Part shown: positions 30,679 through 38,448 of the stretch, one piece after another | Numbering within the stretch: position 1 is the stretch's first letter | Layout: every line of letters begins with the position of its first letter | Program-made: the position numbers and the translations under genes | Notes under the pieces: model-generated | Databases searched by the model: none | The model's input: the letters and a program-made list of their open reading frames with translations, nothing else | Told to the model about the DNA's origin: nothing | Assembly (NCBI GenBank): GCA_002361955.1 | Contig: DESK01000038.1 | Location: forward strand, 1-40,909 | Source of the DNA: Lachnospiraceae bacterium UBA3316 | GTDB taxonomy: Bacteria; Bacillota; Clostridia; Lachnospirales; Lachnospiraceae | Length of the DNA stretch: 40,909 nt | Reading direction: 5' to 3'

Positions 30679-31191
30679 ATGGCAAAAGTAGGTATTGTAA
30701 TGGGCAGCGATTCAGATATGCCGGTAATGGCGAAGGCAGCAGATATCCTGGAGCAGCTGGGAGTGGATTATGAAATGACGATCATCTCCGCTCACAGGGA
30801 GCCGGATGTATTCTTTAATTACGCGAAAACTGCGGAGGAGAAGGGCTTTAAGGTTATCATCGCAGGAGCGGGGATGGCGGCCCATCTGCCGGGAATGTGC
30901 GCGGCCATCTTCCCGATGCCGGTGATCGGAATACCGATGCACACCACTTCGTTGGGAGGAAGAGACTCCCTCTATTCGATCGTGCAGATGCCGTCAGGCA
31001 TCCCTGTAGCCACTGTGGCAATCAACGGCGGCGCGAACGCAGGAATCCTTGCGGCGAAGATTCTGGCTACCTCAGACCCGGAGCTGCTTGAAAGATTAAA
31101 GAAGTATTCTGCTGACCTGAAGGATCAGGTGGTGGCAAAAGATGAGAAGCTTCAAAAGCTCGGTTACAAAGAGTATTTGAAACAGAAATAG
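30679..31191 (+). CDS. purE: N5-carboxyaminoimidazole ribonucleotide mutase
   Basis: 170 aa, class I PurE. It converts N5-CAIR to CAIR in IMP synthesis. Gly-Ser-Asp-Ser-Asp (9-13) binds the phosphate, Ser-Ala-His-Arg near 38-41 holds the catalytic His, and Ala-Gly-Met-Ala-Ala-His-Leu follows near 71-77. Class I enzymes need a PurK partner, which is not in this window. AAGGAG precedes the start. First gene of purE-M-N-D. Confidence 0.96.
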   Translation: MAKVGIVMGSDSDMPVMAKAADILEQLGVDYEMTIISAHREPDVFFNYAKTAEEKGFKVIIAGAGMAAHLPGMCAAIFPMPVIGIPMHTTSLGGRDSLYSIVQMPSGIPVATVAINGGANAGILAAKILATSDPELLERLKKYSADLKDQVVAKDEKLQKLGYKEYLKQK

Positions 31192-31242
31192 AAAAAGGAA
31201 CGGCACACTCTCATCGCAGGCGTGCCGGATAGGAGGGAAAGC

Positions 31243-32268
31243 ATGGATTACAAGAATGCAGGCGTAGATATTGAAGCAGGATATAAGTCAGTGGAACTGA
31301 TGAAGGAACACATTAAAAAGACCATGAGGCCGGAGGTGCTGACAAATATCGGCGGTTTTTCAGGGGCATTTTCTATGGAAGCCTTTAAGAAGATGGAGAA
31401 ACCCACTCTGGTATCCGGCACGGATGGCGTGGGCACAAAGCTGAAGCTGGCCTTCGTGATGGACAAGCATGACACGGTAGGTATCGACTGTGTGGCTATG
31501 TGCGTCAACGATATTGCGTGCGCGGGCGGGGAGCCCCTGTTCTTCCTGGACTATATTGCGTGCGGAAAGAATATCCCCGAGAAGATCGCCACGATTGTAA
31601 GCGGTGTGGCAGAGGGATGTTCCCAGTCAGACGCGGCCCTGATCGGCGGCGAAACTGCGGAGATGCCGGGCTTTTATCCGGAGGATGAGTATGACCTGGC
31701 AGGCTTTGCGGTAGGCGTGGTAGATGAAAAGGATCTGATTACAGGAAAAGATATCAAGGCAGGCGATACTCTGGTGGGAATCGCTTCCTCCGGCGTACAC
31801 AGCAACGGATTCTCCCTGGTAAGAAAGATTTTCAAGATGGATGCGGAAACACTGCATACATACCATGAGGAGCTTGGAACCACTCTGGGAGAAGCGCTTT
31901 TGGCTCCCACGAAGATTTATGTAAAGGCTCTGCGCAGCGTGAAGGAAGCCGGTGTGCGCATCAAAGGCTGCAGCCATGTGACGGGCGGCGGATTTTACGA
32001 GAACATTCCGAGGATGCTTCCGGAGGGCGTGCGCGCTGTCATCAAAAAAGACAGCTACGAAGTGCCCGCGATTTTCCGCATGATGGCGAAAGAGGGCGAT
32101 GTGGCGGAAGAGATGATGTATAACACATACAATATGGGTATCGGTATGGTGCTGGCCCTTGATCCCGCCGATGTGGATAAGGCCATGGAAGCCATCCGTG
32201 AGGCGGGCGAGACGCCCTATGTGATCGGTCAGGTGGAAGCCGGCGAAAAGGGAGTGACCTTATGTTAA
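31243..32268 (+). CDS. purM: Phosphoribosylformylglycinamidine cyclo-ligase
   Basis: 341 aa. ATP-dependent AIR synthetase. Gly-Thr-Asp-Gly-Val-Gly-Thr-Lys near 59-66 and Gly-Gly-Glu-Thr-Ala-Glu-Met-Pro near 133-140 are PurM signatures. The start at 31243 has AGGAGGGAAA upstream and the normal N-terminus (Met-Asp-Tyr-Lys-Asn-Ala-Gly-Val-Asp). A small CGGCAC/GTGCCG hairpin lies in the 51-base gap after purE. Its end overlaps purN by seven bases. Confidence 0.96.
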   Translation: MDYKNAGVDIEAGYKSVELMKEHIKKTMRPEVLTNIGGFSGAFSMEAFKKMEKPTLVSGTDGVGTKLKLAFVMDKHDTVGIDCVAMCVNDIACAGGEPLFFLDYIACGKNIPEKIATIVSGVAEGCSQSDAALIGGETAEMPGFYPEDEYDLAGFAVGVVDEKDLITGKDIKAGDTLVGIASSGVHSNGFSLVRKIFKMDAETLHTYHEELGTTLGEALLAPTKIYVKALRSVKEAGVRIKGCSHVTGGGFYENIPRMLPEGVRAVIKKDSYEVPAIFRMMAKEGDVAEEMMYNTYNMGIGMVLALDPADVDKAMEAIREAGETPYVIGQVEAGEKGVTLC

Positions 32269-32900
32269 GGCTTGCGGTGCTTGTCTCAGGCGGCGGAACG
32301 AATTTACAGGCAATCATAGACAGTATTGCTGATGGCAGGATCACAAATGCCGAGATCGCGGTAGTCATCAGCAATAACAAGAATGCGTTTGCCCTGGAGC
32401 GGGCGAAAAAGCATGGCATAGACGCTGTGTGCATTTCACCGAAGGATTACGGGACGCGGGACGCGTTTAATGAGGCGCTGCTGGAGAAGATTCAGTCTTA
32501 TGGGGCGGATCTTGTGGTGCTGGCGGGCTGTCTCGTGGTGATCCCTGAGATTATGGTAAAGGCATATCCCAACAGGATCATCAACATCCATCCTGCGTTG
32601 ATTCCCTCCTTCTGCGGCACAGGCTATTATGGCTTAAAGGTTCATGAAGGCGTGCTGGAAAGAGGAGTGAAGGTTACAGGGGCGACGGTGCATTTTGTGG
32701 ACGCCGGGACAGATACGGGGCCCATCATTTTGCAGAAGGCAGTGGAAGTGTGCCAGGGCGATACGCCGAAGGCGCTTCAGCAGCGTGTCATGGAAGAGGC
32801 AGAGTGGAAGATCATGCCGGAGGCGATCAATCTGATTGCCAATGGCAGGGTTTCCGTGGATGAGAATAACCATGTAATCATAGAGGAAGAAAGGGCATAA
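32262..32900 (+). CDS. purN: Phosphoribosylglycinamide formyltransferase
   Basis: 212 aa. Transfers a formyl group from 10-formyl-tetrahydrofolate to GAR. The phosphate loop Ser-Gly-Gly-Gly-Thr-Asn is at 9-14, Asn-Ile-His-Pro-Ala-Leu-Ile-Pro near 106-113 gives the catalytic Asn and His, and Asp-Ala-Gly-Thr-Asp-Thr-Gly near 147-153 gives the catalytic Asp. The ATG lies inside the end of purM, so translation is likely coupled. purD follows after three bases. Confidence 0.96.
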   Translation: MLRLAVLVSGGGTNLQAIIDSIADGRITNAEIAVVISNNKNAFALERAKKHGIDAVCISPKDYGTRDAFNEALLEKIQSYGADLVVLAGCLVVIPEIMVKAYPNRIINIHPALIPSFCGTGYYGLKVHEGVLERGVKVTGATVHFVDAGTDTGPIILQKAVEVCQGDTPKALQQRVMEEAEWKIMPEAINLIANGRVSVDENNHVIIEEERA

Positions 32901-32903
32901 AAA

Positions 32904-34175
32904 ATGAAAGTATTAATAGTCGGAAGCGGCGGAAGGGAACATGCCATTGCGTGGAAGGCAGCCCAGAGCAGTAAAGTGGATAAAATCTACTGCGCGCCGG
33001 GAAATGCGGGCATTGCAGAGTACGCCGAGTGTGTCAATATCGGCGCCATGGAGTTTGAAAAACTGGCGGACTTCGCGGAGGAAAAGGAGATTGGCCTTAC
33101 GATCATCGGTATGGATGACCCGCTGGTGGGCGGCGTGGTAGATGTTTTTGAGGCCAGGGGCCTGCGGGTGTTCGGACCCAGGAAAAACGCGGCGATCCTT
33201 GAGGGCTCCAAGGCATTTTCCAAGGATCTCATGAAGAAATACCACATTCCTACGGCGGCCTATGAGAATTTTGACAATGCTGAGGAAGCTCTGGCCTATC
33301 TCGAGACGGCCAGATTTCCGATCGTTTTGAAGGCGGATGGACTGGCACTTGGCAAAGGCGTTCTGATTTGCAATACCCTTGAGGAGGCAAAAGAGGGCGT
33401 GCGCACGATCATGATGGATAAGAAATTCGGAACGGCAGGAAACCGCATGGTGATTGAGGAGTTTATGACCGGGCGGGAAGTGTCCGTGCTGTCCTACGTG
33501 GACGGAAAGATTATTAAGACGATGACCAGCGCCCAGGACCATAAGAGGGCCGGGGACGGCGATACAGGTTTAAATACAGGAGGCATGGGAACCTTCTCCC
33601 CCAGTCCTTTCTACACAGAGGAAGTGGACGAGTTTTGCCGCAAATATATCTATCAGGCTACGGTGGACGCCATGGCGGCGGAAGGCCGGGAATTTAAGGG
33701 AATTATCTTCTTTGGCCTGATGCTCACGGCGGATGGGCCCAGAGTTCTGGAATATAACGCCCGCTTTGGCGATCCGGAGGCCCAGGTAGTGCTTCCGAGG
33801 ATGAAGAATGACCTTATTGAAGTATGTGAGGCCTGCATTGACGGGACACTGGATCAGGTTGACCTGCAGTTTGAGGACAATGCGGCCGTATGCGTGGTGC
33901 TGGCGTCCGAGGGATATCCTGTCAAATACGAAAAAGGCTTGCCGATCAGGGGGCTGGAGAACTTTAAGGATAAGGAAGGCTACTATGTCTTCCATGCCGG
34001 GACGAAAAGGACGGACGAGGGGATTGTCACCAATGGAGGTCGTGTTCTCGGCGTGACGGCCAAGGGCAGGGATTTAAAAGAAGCGAGAGCCAATGCCTAT
34101 GAAGCCATCAAACTCGTAGAGTTTGATAATAAATATTACCGGCACGATATCGGAAAGGCCATTGACGAGGCATAA
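32904..34175 (+). CDS. purD: Phosphoribosylamine-glycine ligase
   Basis: 423 aa. ATP-grasp enzyme joining glycine to phosphoribosylamine. The N-terminus Val-Leu-Ile-Val-Gly-Ser-Gly-Gly-Arg-Glu-His is the family signature, and Leu-Lys-Ala-Asp-Gly-Leu-Ala-Leu-Gly-Lys-Gly-Val plus Asn-Ala-Arg-Phe-Gly-Asp-Pro-Glu are the ATP-grasp motifs. GAAAGGG precedes the ATG. The order purM-N-D without purH here is a local arrangement; purH, purL, purF and others are not in the window. A surface-protein gene follows after 28 bases. Confidence 0.96.
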   Translation: MKVLIVGSGGREHAIAWKAAQSSKVDKIYCAPGNAGIAEYAECVNIGAMEFEKLADFAEEKEIGLTIIGMDDPLVGGVVDVFEARGLRVFGPRKNAAILEGSKAFSKDLMKKYHIPTAAYENFDNAEEALAYLETARFPIVLKADGLALGKGVLICNTLEEAKEGVRTIMMDKKFGTAGNRMVIEEFMTGREVSVLSYVDGKIIKTMTSAQDHKRAGDGDTGLNTGGMGTFSPSPFYTEEVDEFCRKYIYQATVDAMAAEGREFKGIIFFGLMLTADGPRVLEYNARFGDPEAQVVLPRMKNDLIEVCEACIDGTLDQVDLQFEDNAAVCVVLASEGYPVKYEKGLPIRGLENFKDKEGYYVFHAGTKRTDEGIVTNGGRVLGVTAKGRDLKEARANAYEAIKLVEFDNKYYRHDIGKAIDEA

Positions 34176-34203
34176 CTGCGGTTCTGATAAAGAGAGGTAC
34201 ACT

Positions 34204-35199
34204 ATGGAAAGAAGAAAGAGAAACTGGAAGTTTAGCTTGGCATTGGTGTGCATTCTGGCCTTTGTTTTTTGCAGCCCGGTGCTTGCGGCTTCGGATGATA
34301 ATTCCCTGTCGTCGCTGAACATACATAATGGTACCCTGTCCAGGGATTTTCAGTATGATATCTGGGAATATGATGTGACTGTGGAGCCGGGAACTACAGA
34401 GGTTTTACTGGAGCCTGTCACCTCAGATCCCAATGCCAGTGTGACGTCGATCACCGGAACGGTTCTGGTAGACGGAGAGGCGACTGTCCTGGTCAATACG
34501 CTGTCTGAGAGCGGGATTCCCATGACCTACACGCTGCATGTTACGGAATCCGGCGACGGAGCGCAGGCGGCGGAGGAGACGGAAGCCCCTGTGACGGAGG
34601 CTCCCCAGACAGAGACGCTCACAGAAGAGACGGAGCCTGTGACGGAGGCTCCCCAGACAGAACCGGCCACAGAGGCTGCCGGAAACGCGCTGCAGGAACA
34701 GATGTCAAAGCTGAGATCAGACTCGGATCTTATGATGAAGATCGTCTATGGATTGATCGCGTTGTCAGTGGCTCTGCTGTTTATCATCATAAACCTGATT
34801 TTGAAAAATAAAGACCTGAAGGATGATCTGCGGGACGCGGAAAATCAGCTCGCCTACCAGACGAATGAATTTGCCCGGAAGGAGAGAATGATGTCCATGG
34901 AGAATTACTATGCGCCGACACAGCAGGCGGCAGCAAAGGCAGATCCTATGCCCATACAGCAGAAGGGGGCCGGGGTAGAGGAGACATTCGGCACGAGGGC
35001 CGCGGCCGGCGGGTATCAGGGAATGCAGCCGGAGGATGTGCCGCCAAACCGTCCGATTACGGAGGAGATGGCTCAGCCTGAGGCAGCACCTGCAGACAAG
35101 AAGGAGAATACCCAGGCGGAGGCAGCGCCGTCCGCGGAGAAGCCTGCCCGGGAGGAAACCGCAAAATCAGACGTAGATATTACGATGGTAGAATTGTAA
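34204..35199 (+). CDS. Secreted/membrane-anchored protein with cadherin-like beta-sandwich domain
   Basis: 331 aa. A signal peptide (about 1-28: basic start, hydrophobic core, Val-Leu-Ala cleavage site) is followed by a cadherin-like beta-sandwich domain (about 32-118, with Leu-Ser-Ser-Leu-Asn-Ile-His-Asn-Gly and Tyr-Asp-Val-Thr-Val). A Thr/Glu/Pro-rich linker with a repeat follows, then one membrane helix (about 178-200), a basic/coiled segment and a Pro/Ala/Glu-rich cytoplasmic tail. So it has a short outer domain and a long inner tail. The start at 34204 has AGAGAGGT upstream; an upstream in-frame ATG at 34123 lies inside purD. Function unknown; possible wall sensor or scaffold. Confidence 0.8.
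   Translation: MERRKRNWKFSLALVCILAFVFCSPVLAASDDNSLSSLNIHNGTLSRDFQYDIWEYDVTVEPGTTEVLLEPVTSDPNASVTSITGTVLVDGEATVLVNTLSESGIPMTYTLHVTESGDGAQAAEETEAPVTEAPQTETLTEETEPVTEAPQTEPATEAAGNALQEQMSKLRSDSDLMMKIVYGLIALSVALLFIIINLILKNKDLKDDLRDAENQLAYQTNEFARKERMMSMENYYAPTQQAAAKADPMPIQQKGAGVEETFGTRAAAGGYQGMQPEDVPPNRPITEEMAQPEAAPADKKENTQAEAAPSAEKPAREETAKSDVDITMVEL
34588..34661 (+). repeat. 26-bp direct repeat in the Thr/Glu/Pro linker
   Basis: The same 26 bases, starting CCTGTGACGGAGG, occur at 34588-34613 and 34636-34661 with a 48-base period. They encode Pro-Val-Thr-Glu-Ala-Pro-Gln-Thr twice. A whole-codon period means copy number can vary without shifting the frame. Confidence 0.85.
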
Positions 35200-35225
35200 T
35201 GCTTCGGTATCATTTATAGAACATA

Positions 35226-35270
35226 ATAGCCAGGAGCCGCAGTCTTTTTGGAGACGGCGGCTTCTGCTAT
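35226..35270. other. Long imperfect hairpin after the cadherin-like gene
   Basis: ATAG-CAGGAGCCGCAGTCT pairs with AGACGGCGGCTTCTG-CTAT: about 18 of 19 pairs with one bulge and one mismatch, loop TTTTGG (35246-35251). No T run follows on the plus strand; the minus side runs into TTATG. It may be a terminator for either side or a structured RNA end. Confidence 0.5.
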
Positions 35271-35281
35271 GTGCAAAGAGA

Positions 35282-35310
35282 TTGACGCAAAGTTCTATTT
35301 ATGCTATTGT
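35282..35310 (+). promoter_or_regulatory. Promoter of the gntR-clpC unit
   Basis: TTGACG (35282-35287), a 17-bp spacer and TATTGT (35305-35310) with TGC before it (extended -10). It gives a leader of about 150 nt with two hairpins. No CtsR-type heptad repeat and no CIRCE element was seen around it. Confidence 0.6.
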
Positions 35311-35338
35311 ATGTATAACATGATATCACATCCAAACG

Positions 35339-35373
35339 GCCATGCATTTCATGGGTGTATGAAAAAGCATGGC
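35339..35373 (+). other. Stable hairpin in the gntR-clpC leader
   Basis: GCCATGC (35339-35345) pairs with GCATGGC (35367-35373), and inside it TTTCAT with ATGAAA. It lies between the promoter and the intrinsic terminator at 35396. Such a pair can be an attenuator, in which the first stem or an alternative fold decides readthrough. No known riboswitch was recognised. Confidence 0.5.
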
Positions 35374-35395
35374 TTTGGGATTCGTATCATAGGCG

Positions 35396-35419
35396 GGGGC
35401 AAAGGGTTTTGCCCCTTTT
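35396..35419 (+). terminator. Intrinsic terminator inside the gntR-clpC leader
   Basis: GGGGCAAA (35396-35403) and TTTGCCCC (35408-35415) form a perfect 8-bp stem followed by TTTT. It is about 50 bases before the GntR start and behind the probable promoter, so it either attenuates gntR-clpC or ends a short leader RNA. Confidence 0.65.
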
Positions 35420-35468
35420 AGAGAGTAATCAGTAACTGCATTACAGTACAGAACGAGAAGGTGAATGA

Positions 35469-35849
35469 ATGGTCATCAAGATTGATTTTCAAAGTGACGA
35501 GGCCCTGTATATTCAGCTTAGGAATCAGATCATTCTGGGGATCGCTACCTCCCGTATACAGGAGGGGGATGAGCTTCCTTCAGTCCGGCAGTTGGCAGAG
35601 GATGTCGGTATCAATATGCACACCGTCAATAAGGCCTACGCAGTGCTGCGGCAGGAGGGATTCCTGACAATAGACAGGCGCAGGGGAGCAGTCATTGCAT
35701 TGGATGTTGACAAACTGAAGGCGCTCAAAGAGATGGAAAAGAGTCTCTGGGTTATTTTAGCCAAGGGAAGGTGCAAGAATATTTCCTGTCAGGAGGTTCA
35801 CGATCTGGTGGATGAGATATTCGCGAACATGTGTGAGAACGGGCAGTAA
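35469..35849 (+). CDS. GntR family regulator, short YtrA-type
   Basis: 126 aa. Winged helix-turn-helix of the GntR family (about 10-78) with Tyr-Ile-Gln-Leu-Arg-Asn-Gln-Ile and Leu-Pro-Ser-Val-Arg-Gln-Leu-Ala-Glu-Asp, then Asn-Lys-Ala-Tyr-Ala-Val-Leu and a wing with Arg-Arg-Arg-Gly-Ala. The C-terminal part (about 45 residues) is helical and too short for a ligand domain, as in the YtrA group. It ends 25 bases before clpC, so the two are probably one operon and GntR may control it. In Bacilli this place is taken by CtsR-McsA-McsB. Confidence 0.88.
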   Translation: MVIKIDFQSDEALYIQLRNQIILGIATSRIQEGDELPSVRQLAEDVGINMHTVNKAYAVLRQEGFLTIDRRRGAVIALDVDKLKALKEMEKSLWVILAKGRCKNISCQEVHDLVDEIFANMCENGQ

Positions 35850-35874
35850 ATTTATAAAAGCAGGAGGACATGAT

Positions 35875-38319
35875 ATGCGGGGACAGTTTACAGAATATGC
35901 GAACAGAGCCTTGGATCAGGCACAGAAAAGGGCAAAGGAGTATGGGACAGGCTACATTGGTTCAGAGCATCTGCTGCTGGGTCTGTTGATGGAGCCCGAC
36001 GGGGCGGCAGGTATCGTGCTTCGGGAAATGGGAGTAGAGACAGAGAAGCTGGTTGAACTTGTCTCAAAGCTGATCGTGCCAGAAGGAGAGCTCAAAGAGT
36101 CTGGCGGCTATACGCCCCGGGCGGCCAGGATCCTGGAAAATGCCGGCAGGGAGGCGGTAGCCCTTCAGATGGGAAAAGTGGGGACGGAGCATATTCTGAT
36201 GGCGATGATTAAAGACTCAGAGTGTGTGGCGACCAGGCTTTTGCACACGATGGGCGTCAATCTTCAGAAGCTCTATACGGCGATTCTGGACAGCATGGGC
36301 GTCGAGGAAGAAGTTTACAGGGAGATGGCACAGAACGCCAGAAACGCGAAGGGCTCTTCCGGAAGCGCCACCCCTATGCTGGATCAGTTCAGCCGTGATT
36401 TGACAGATATGGCGGCGGCAGGGGAGCTGGATCCGGTGATCGGCAGAGAGGCGGAGATTGAGCGCATCCTGCAGATCCTGAGCAGAAGAACGAAAAATAA
36501 TCCCTGCCTGATCGGTGAGCCGGGTGTGGGAAAAACGGCTGTGGTAGAAGGGCTGGCCCAGCGAATCGTCATGGGCGCTGTGCCGGAACAGGTGCAGGGC
36601 AAGCGCGTAGTAAGCCTGGATATGGCCAGCATGGTGGCAGGATCAAAGTACAGAGGAGAGTTTGAGGAAAGGATCAAAGGAATTCTATCAGAGGCGGCAG
36701 GCAGCAGGGATGTGCTGCTGTTTATCGACGAGCTTCACACGATCATCGGCGCAGGCGGCGCCGAGGGGGCGATGGATGCCTCCAATATCATGAAGCCTGC
36801 CCTGTCAAGAGGGGAGATCCAGGTGATCGGGGCGACGACCATCGGGGAATACAGGAAGCATATCGAGAAGGATCCGGCTTTGGAGCGGAGATTTCAGCCT
36901 GTGACCGTGGAGGAACCCACGGAGGAGGAGACGGTGGCCATCCTGAAGGGGCTGAGGCCTAATTATGAAAGCTTCCACCGGGTAAAGATAACAGACGAAG
37001 CCCTGGAGGCGGCGGCAGAGCTGTCAAGGCGTTATATCAGCGACCGTTTTCTGCCCGATAAGGCCATTGACCTTATGGATGAGGCGGCCTCCAGAAAGCA
37101 GCTCAAGGGATACAAGGTGCCGGAACAGCTGGAACATATGGGAAAAGAGCTGGAGCGCCTTGGCGATGAGAAGGAGGAGGCCATCCGCAGGGAAGATTTT
37201 GTGAGAGCGGGCGAGCTTCAGAAGGAGCAGGAGGAGCTGAAAAAGAAGCTGGAGGGCCAGAAGGCAAGGATTGAGAAAAAGAATGCAGCCAAGGAGCTGG
37301 TGATCGGGGAGGAAGATGTGGCGGAGGTAGTATCCGGATGGACCAAAATCCCCGTTCAGAGGCTGGCAGAGAAAGAATCCCAGCGCCTGCTGAGGCTTGA
37401 GAAGATTCTGCATAAACGTGTGGTAGGTCAGGAGGAGGCCGTGACGGCTGTGGCAAAGGCCGTGAAGAGAGGGCGCGTAGGATTGAAGGATCCGAACCGT
37501 CCGATCGGTTCTTTCCTGTTTTTAGGGCCTACAGGCGTGGGAAAAACGGAGCTTTCCAAGGCCCTGGCAGAGGCGGTCTTTGGCAGCGAACAGGCTATGA
37601 TCCGGGTAGATATGTCAGAGTATATGGAGAAGCACAGTGTCTCCAAGCTGGTGGGGTCCCCTCCAGGCTATGTGGGCTACGACGAGGGCGGACAGCTCAG
37701 CGAGAAGGTGCGAAGGAATCCTTATTCCGTTATCCTTTTTGACGAGGTGGAAAAGGCCCATCCTGATGTGTTCAACATTTTGCTCCAGGTTCTGGATGAC
37801 GGCCATATCACCGATTCCCAGGGCCGGAAGGTGGACTTTAAAAATACAATCCTCATCATGACCTCAAACGCAGGGGCGCAGTCCATTATGGCGCCGAAAA
37901 AGCTGGGCTTTATGACTGCAGATGACGCCAAACAGGATTATGAACGGATGAAGGGCAGCGTTATGGAGGAAGTGAAGCGCCTGTTCCGCCCGGAGTTTTT
38001 GAACCGTATTGACGAGGTCATTGTGTTCCACGCCCTGGATAAGGAGCATATCCGCAGCATTACCGGAATCTTATTAAATGGATTTGTGAAACGCTGCAAG
38101 GAGCAGATGAATATTACGCTGAAGGTGCAGAATACAGCCAAGGATTTTATAGCCCAGGCAGGCTTTGACCAGAAGTATGGGGCACGGCCCTTAAAGCGGG
38201 CGATCCAGAATAAAATAGAGGACGCCCTGGCAGAGGAGATCCTGGAAGGAAGGATTAAAAACGGCGATACTGTATCCCTGGGGACAAGGGACGGGAAATT
38301 GAAATTTTCGGTGAAATAG
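35875..38319 (+). CDS. clpC: ATP-dependent Clp protease ATP-binding subunit ClpC
   Basis: 814 aa. AAA+ unfoldase with two ATPase rings that works with ClpP. Two Clp_N repeats (about 1-145) are followed by D1 with Walker A Gly-Glu-Pro-Gly-Val-Gly-Lys-Thr (near 213), a middle domain with a UVR-like segment (about 430-455), and D2 with Walker A Gly-Pro-Thr-Gly-Val-Gly-Lys-Thr (near 552) and Walker B Ile-Leu-Phe-Asp-Glu-Val-Glu. The UVR/middle domain marks ClpC rather than ClpA or ClpB. The start at 35875 has AGGAGGA upstream; the open frame begins earlier, within gntR. McsA/McsB, its usual adaptors, are not in the window. Confidence 0.94.
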   Translation: MRGQFTEYANRALDQAQKRAKEYGTGYIGSEHLLLGLLMEPDGAAGIVLREMGVETEKLVELVSKLIVPEGELKESGGYTPRAARILENAGREAVALQMGKVGTEHILMAMIKDSECVATRLLHTMGVNLQKLYTAILDSMGVEEEVYREMAQNARNAKGSSGSATPMLDQFSRDLTDMAAAGELDPVIGREAEIERILQILSRRTKNNPCLIGEPGVGKTAVVEGLAQRIVMGAVPEQVQGKRVVSLDMASMVAGSKYRGEFEERIKGILSEAAGSRDVLLFIDELHTIIGAGGAEGAMDASNIMKPALSRGEIQVIGATTIGEYRKHIEKDPALERRFQPVTVEEPTEEETVAILKGLRPNYESFHRVKITDEALEAAAELSRRYISDRFLPDKAIDLMDEAASRKQLKGYKVPEQLEHMGKELERLGDEKEEAIRREDFVRAGELQKEQEELKKKLEGQKARIEKKNAAKELVIGEEDVAEVVSGWTKIPVQRLAEKESQRLLRLEKILHKRVVGQEEAVTAVAKAVKRGRVGLKDPNRPIGSFLFLGPTGVGKTELSKALAEAVFGSEQAMIRVDMSEYMEKHSVSKLVGSPPGYVGYDEGGQLSEKVRRNPYSVILFDEVEKAHPDVFNILLQVLDDGHITDSQGRKVDFKNTILIMTSNAGAQSIMAPKKLGFMTADDAKQDYERMKGSVMEEVKRLFRPEFLNRIDEVIVFHALDKEHIRSITGILLNGFVKRCKEQMNITLKVQNTAKDFIAQAGFDQKYGARPLKRAIQNKIEDALAEEILEGRIKNGDTVSLGTRDGKLKFSVK

Positions 38320-38340
38320 GTAGCATATTTCGGGGAATTG

Positions 38341-38349
38341 TGATAAAAT
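38341..38349 (+). promoter_or_regulatory. Extended -10 promoter of the 139-aa gene
   Basis: TGATAAAAT is an extended -10 (TGn plus TAAAAT). The best -35 (TAGCAT, 38321-38326) is weak. The DnaA-box/palindrome region begins one base later, over the predicted start. Confidence 0.45.
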
Positions 38350-38373
38350 TTATCCACAGAATAATTCTGTGGA
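38350..38373. promoter_or_regulatory. DnaA-box match within a perfect palindrome
   Basis: TTATCCACA (38350-38358) equals the consensus DnaA box. It overlaps a perfect inverted repeat with arms TCCACAGAAT (38353-38362) and ATTCTGTGGA (38364-38373) around one A. Placed right after an extended -10, it could be an operator. A lone box is not an origin. Confidence 0.5.
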
Positions 38374-38448
38374 AGGCCTGAAAAGAAAAGGCCGCCGTGA
38401 TGGGAATATCACATAAACACAGCGAGAGAAGACCAGGAGGGCATAGAG

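Noticed and set aside
38350..38373. Replication origin
   Set aside because: Only one DnaA box is seen, with no box cluster, no AT-rich unwinding region and no dnaA or dnaN nearby.
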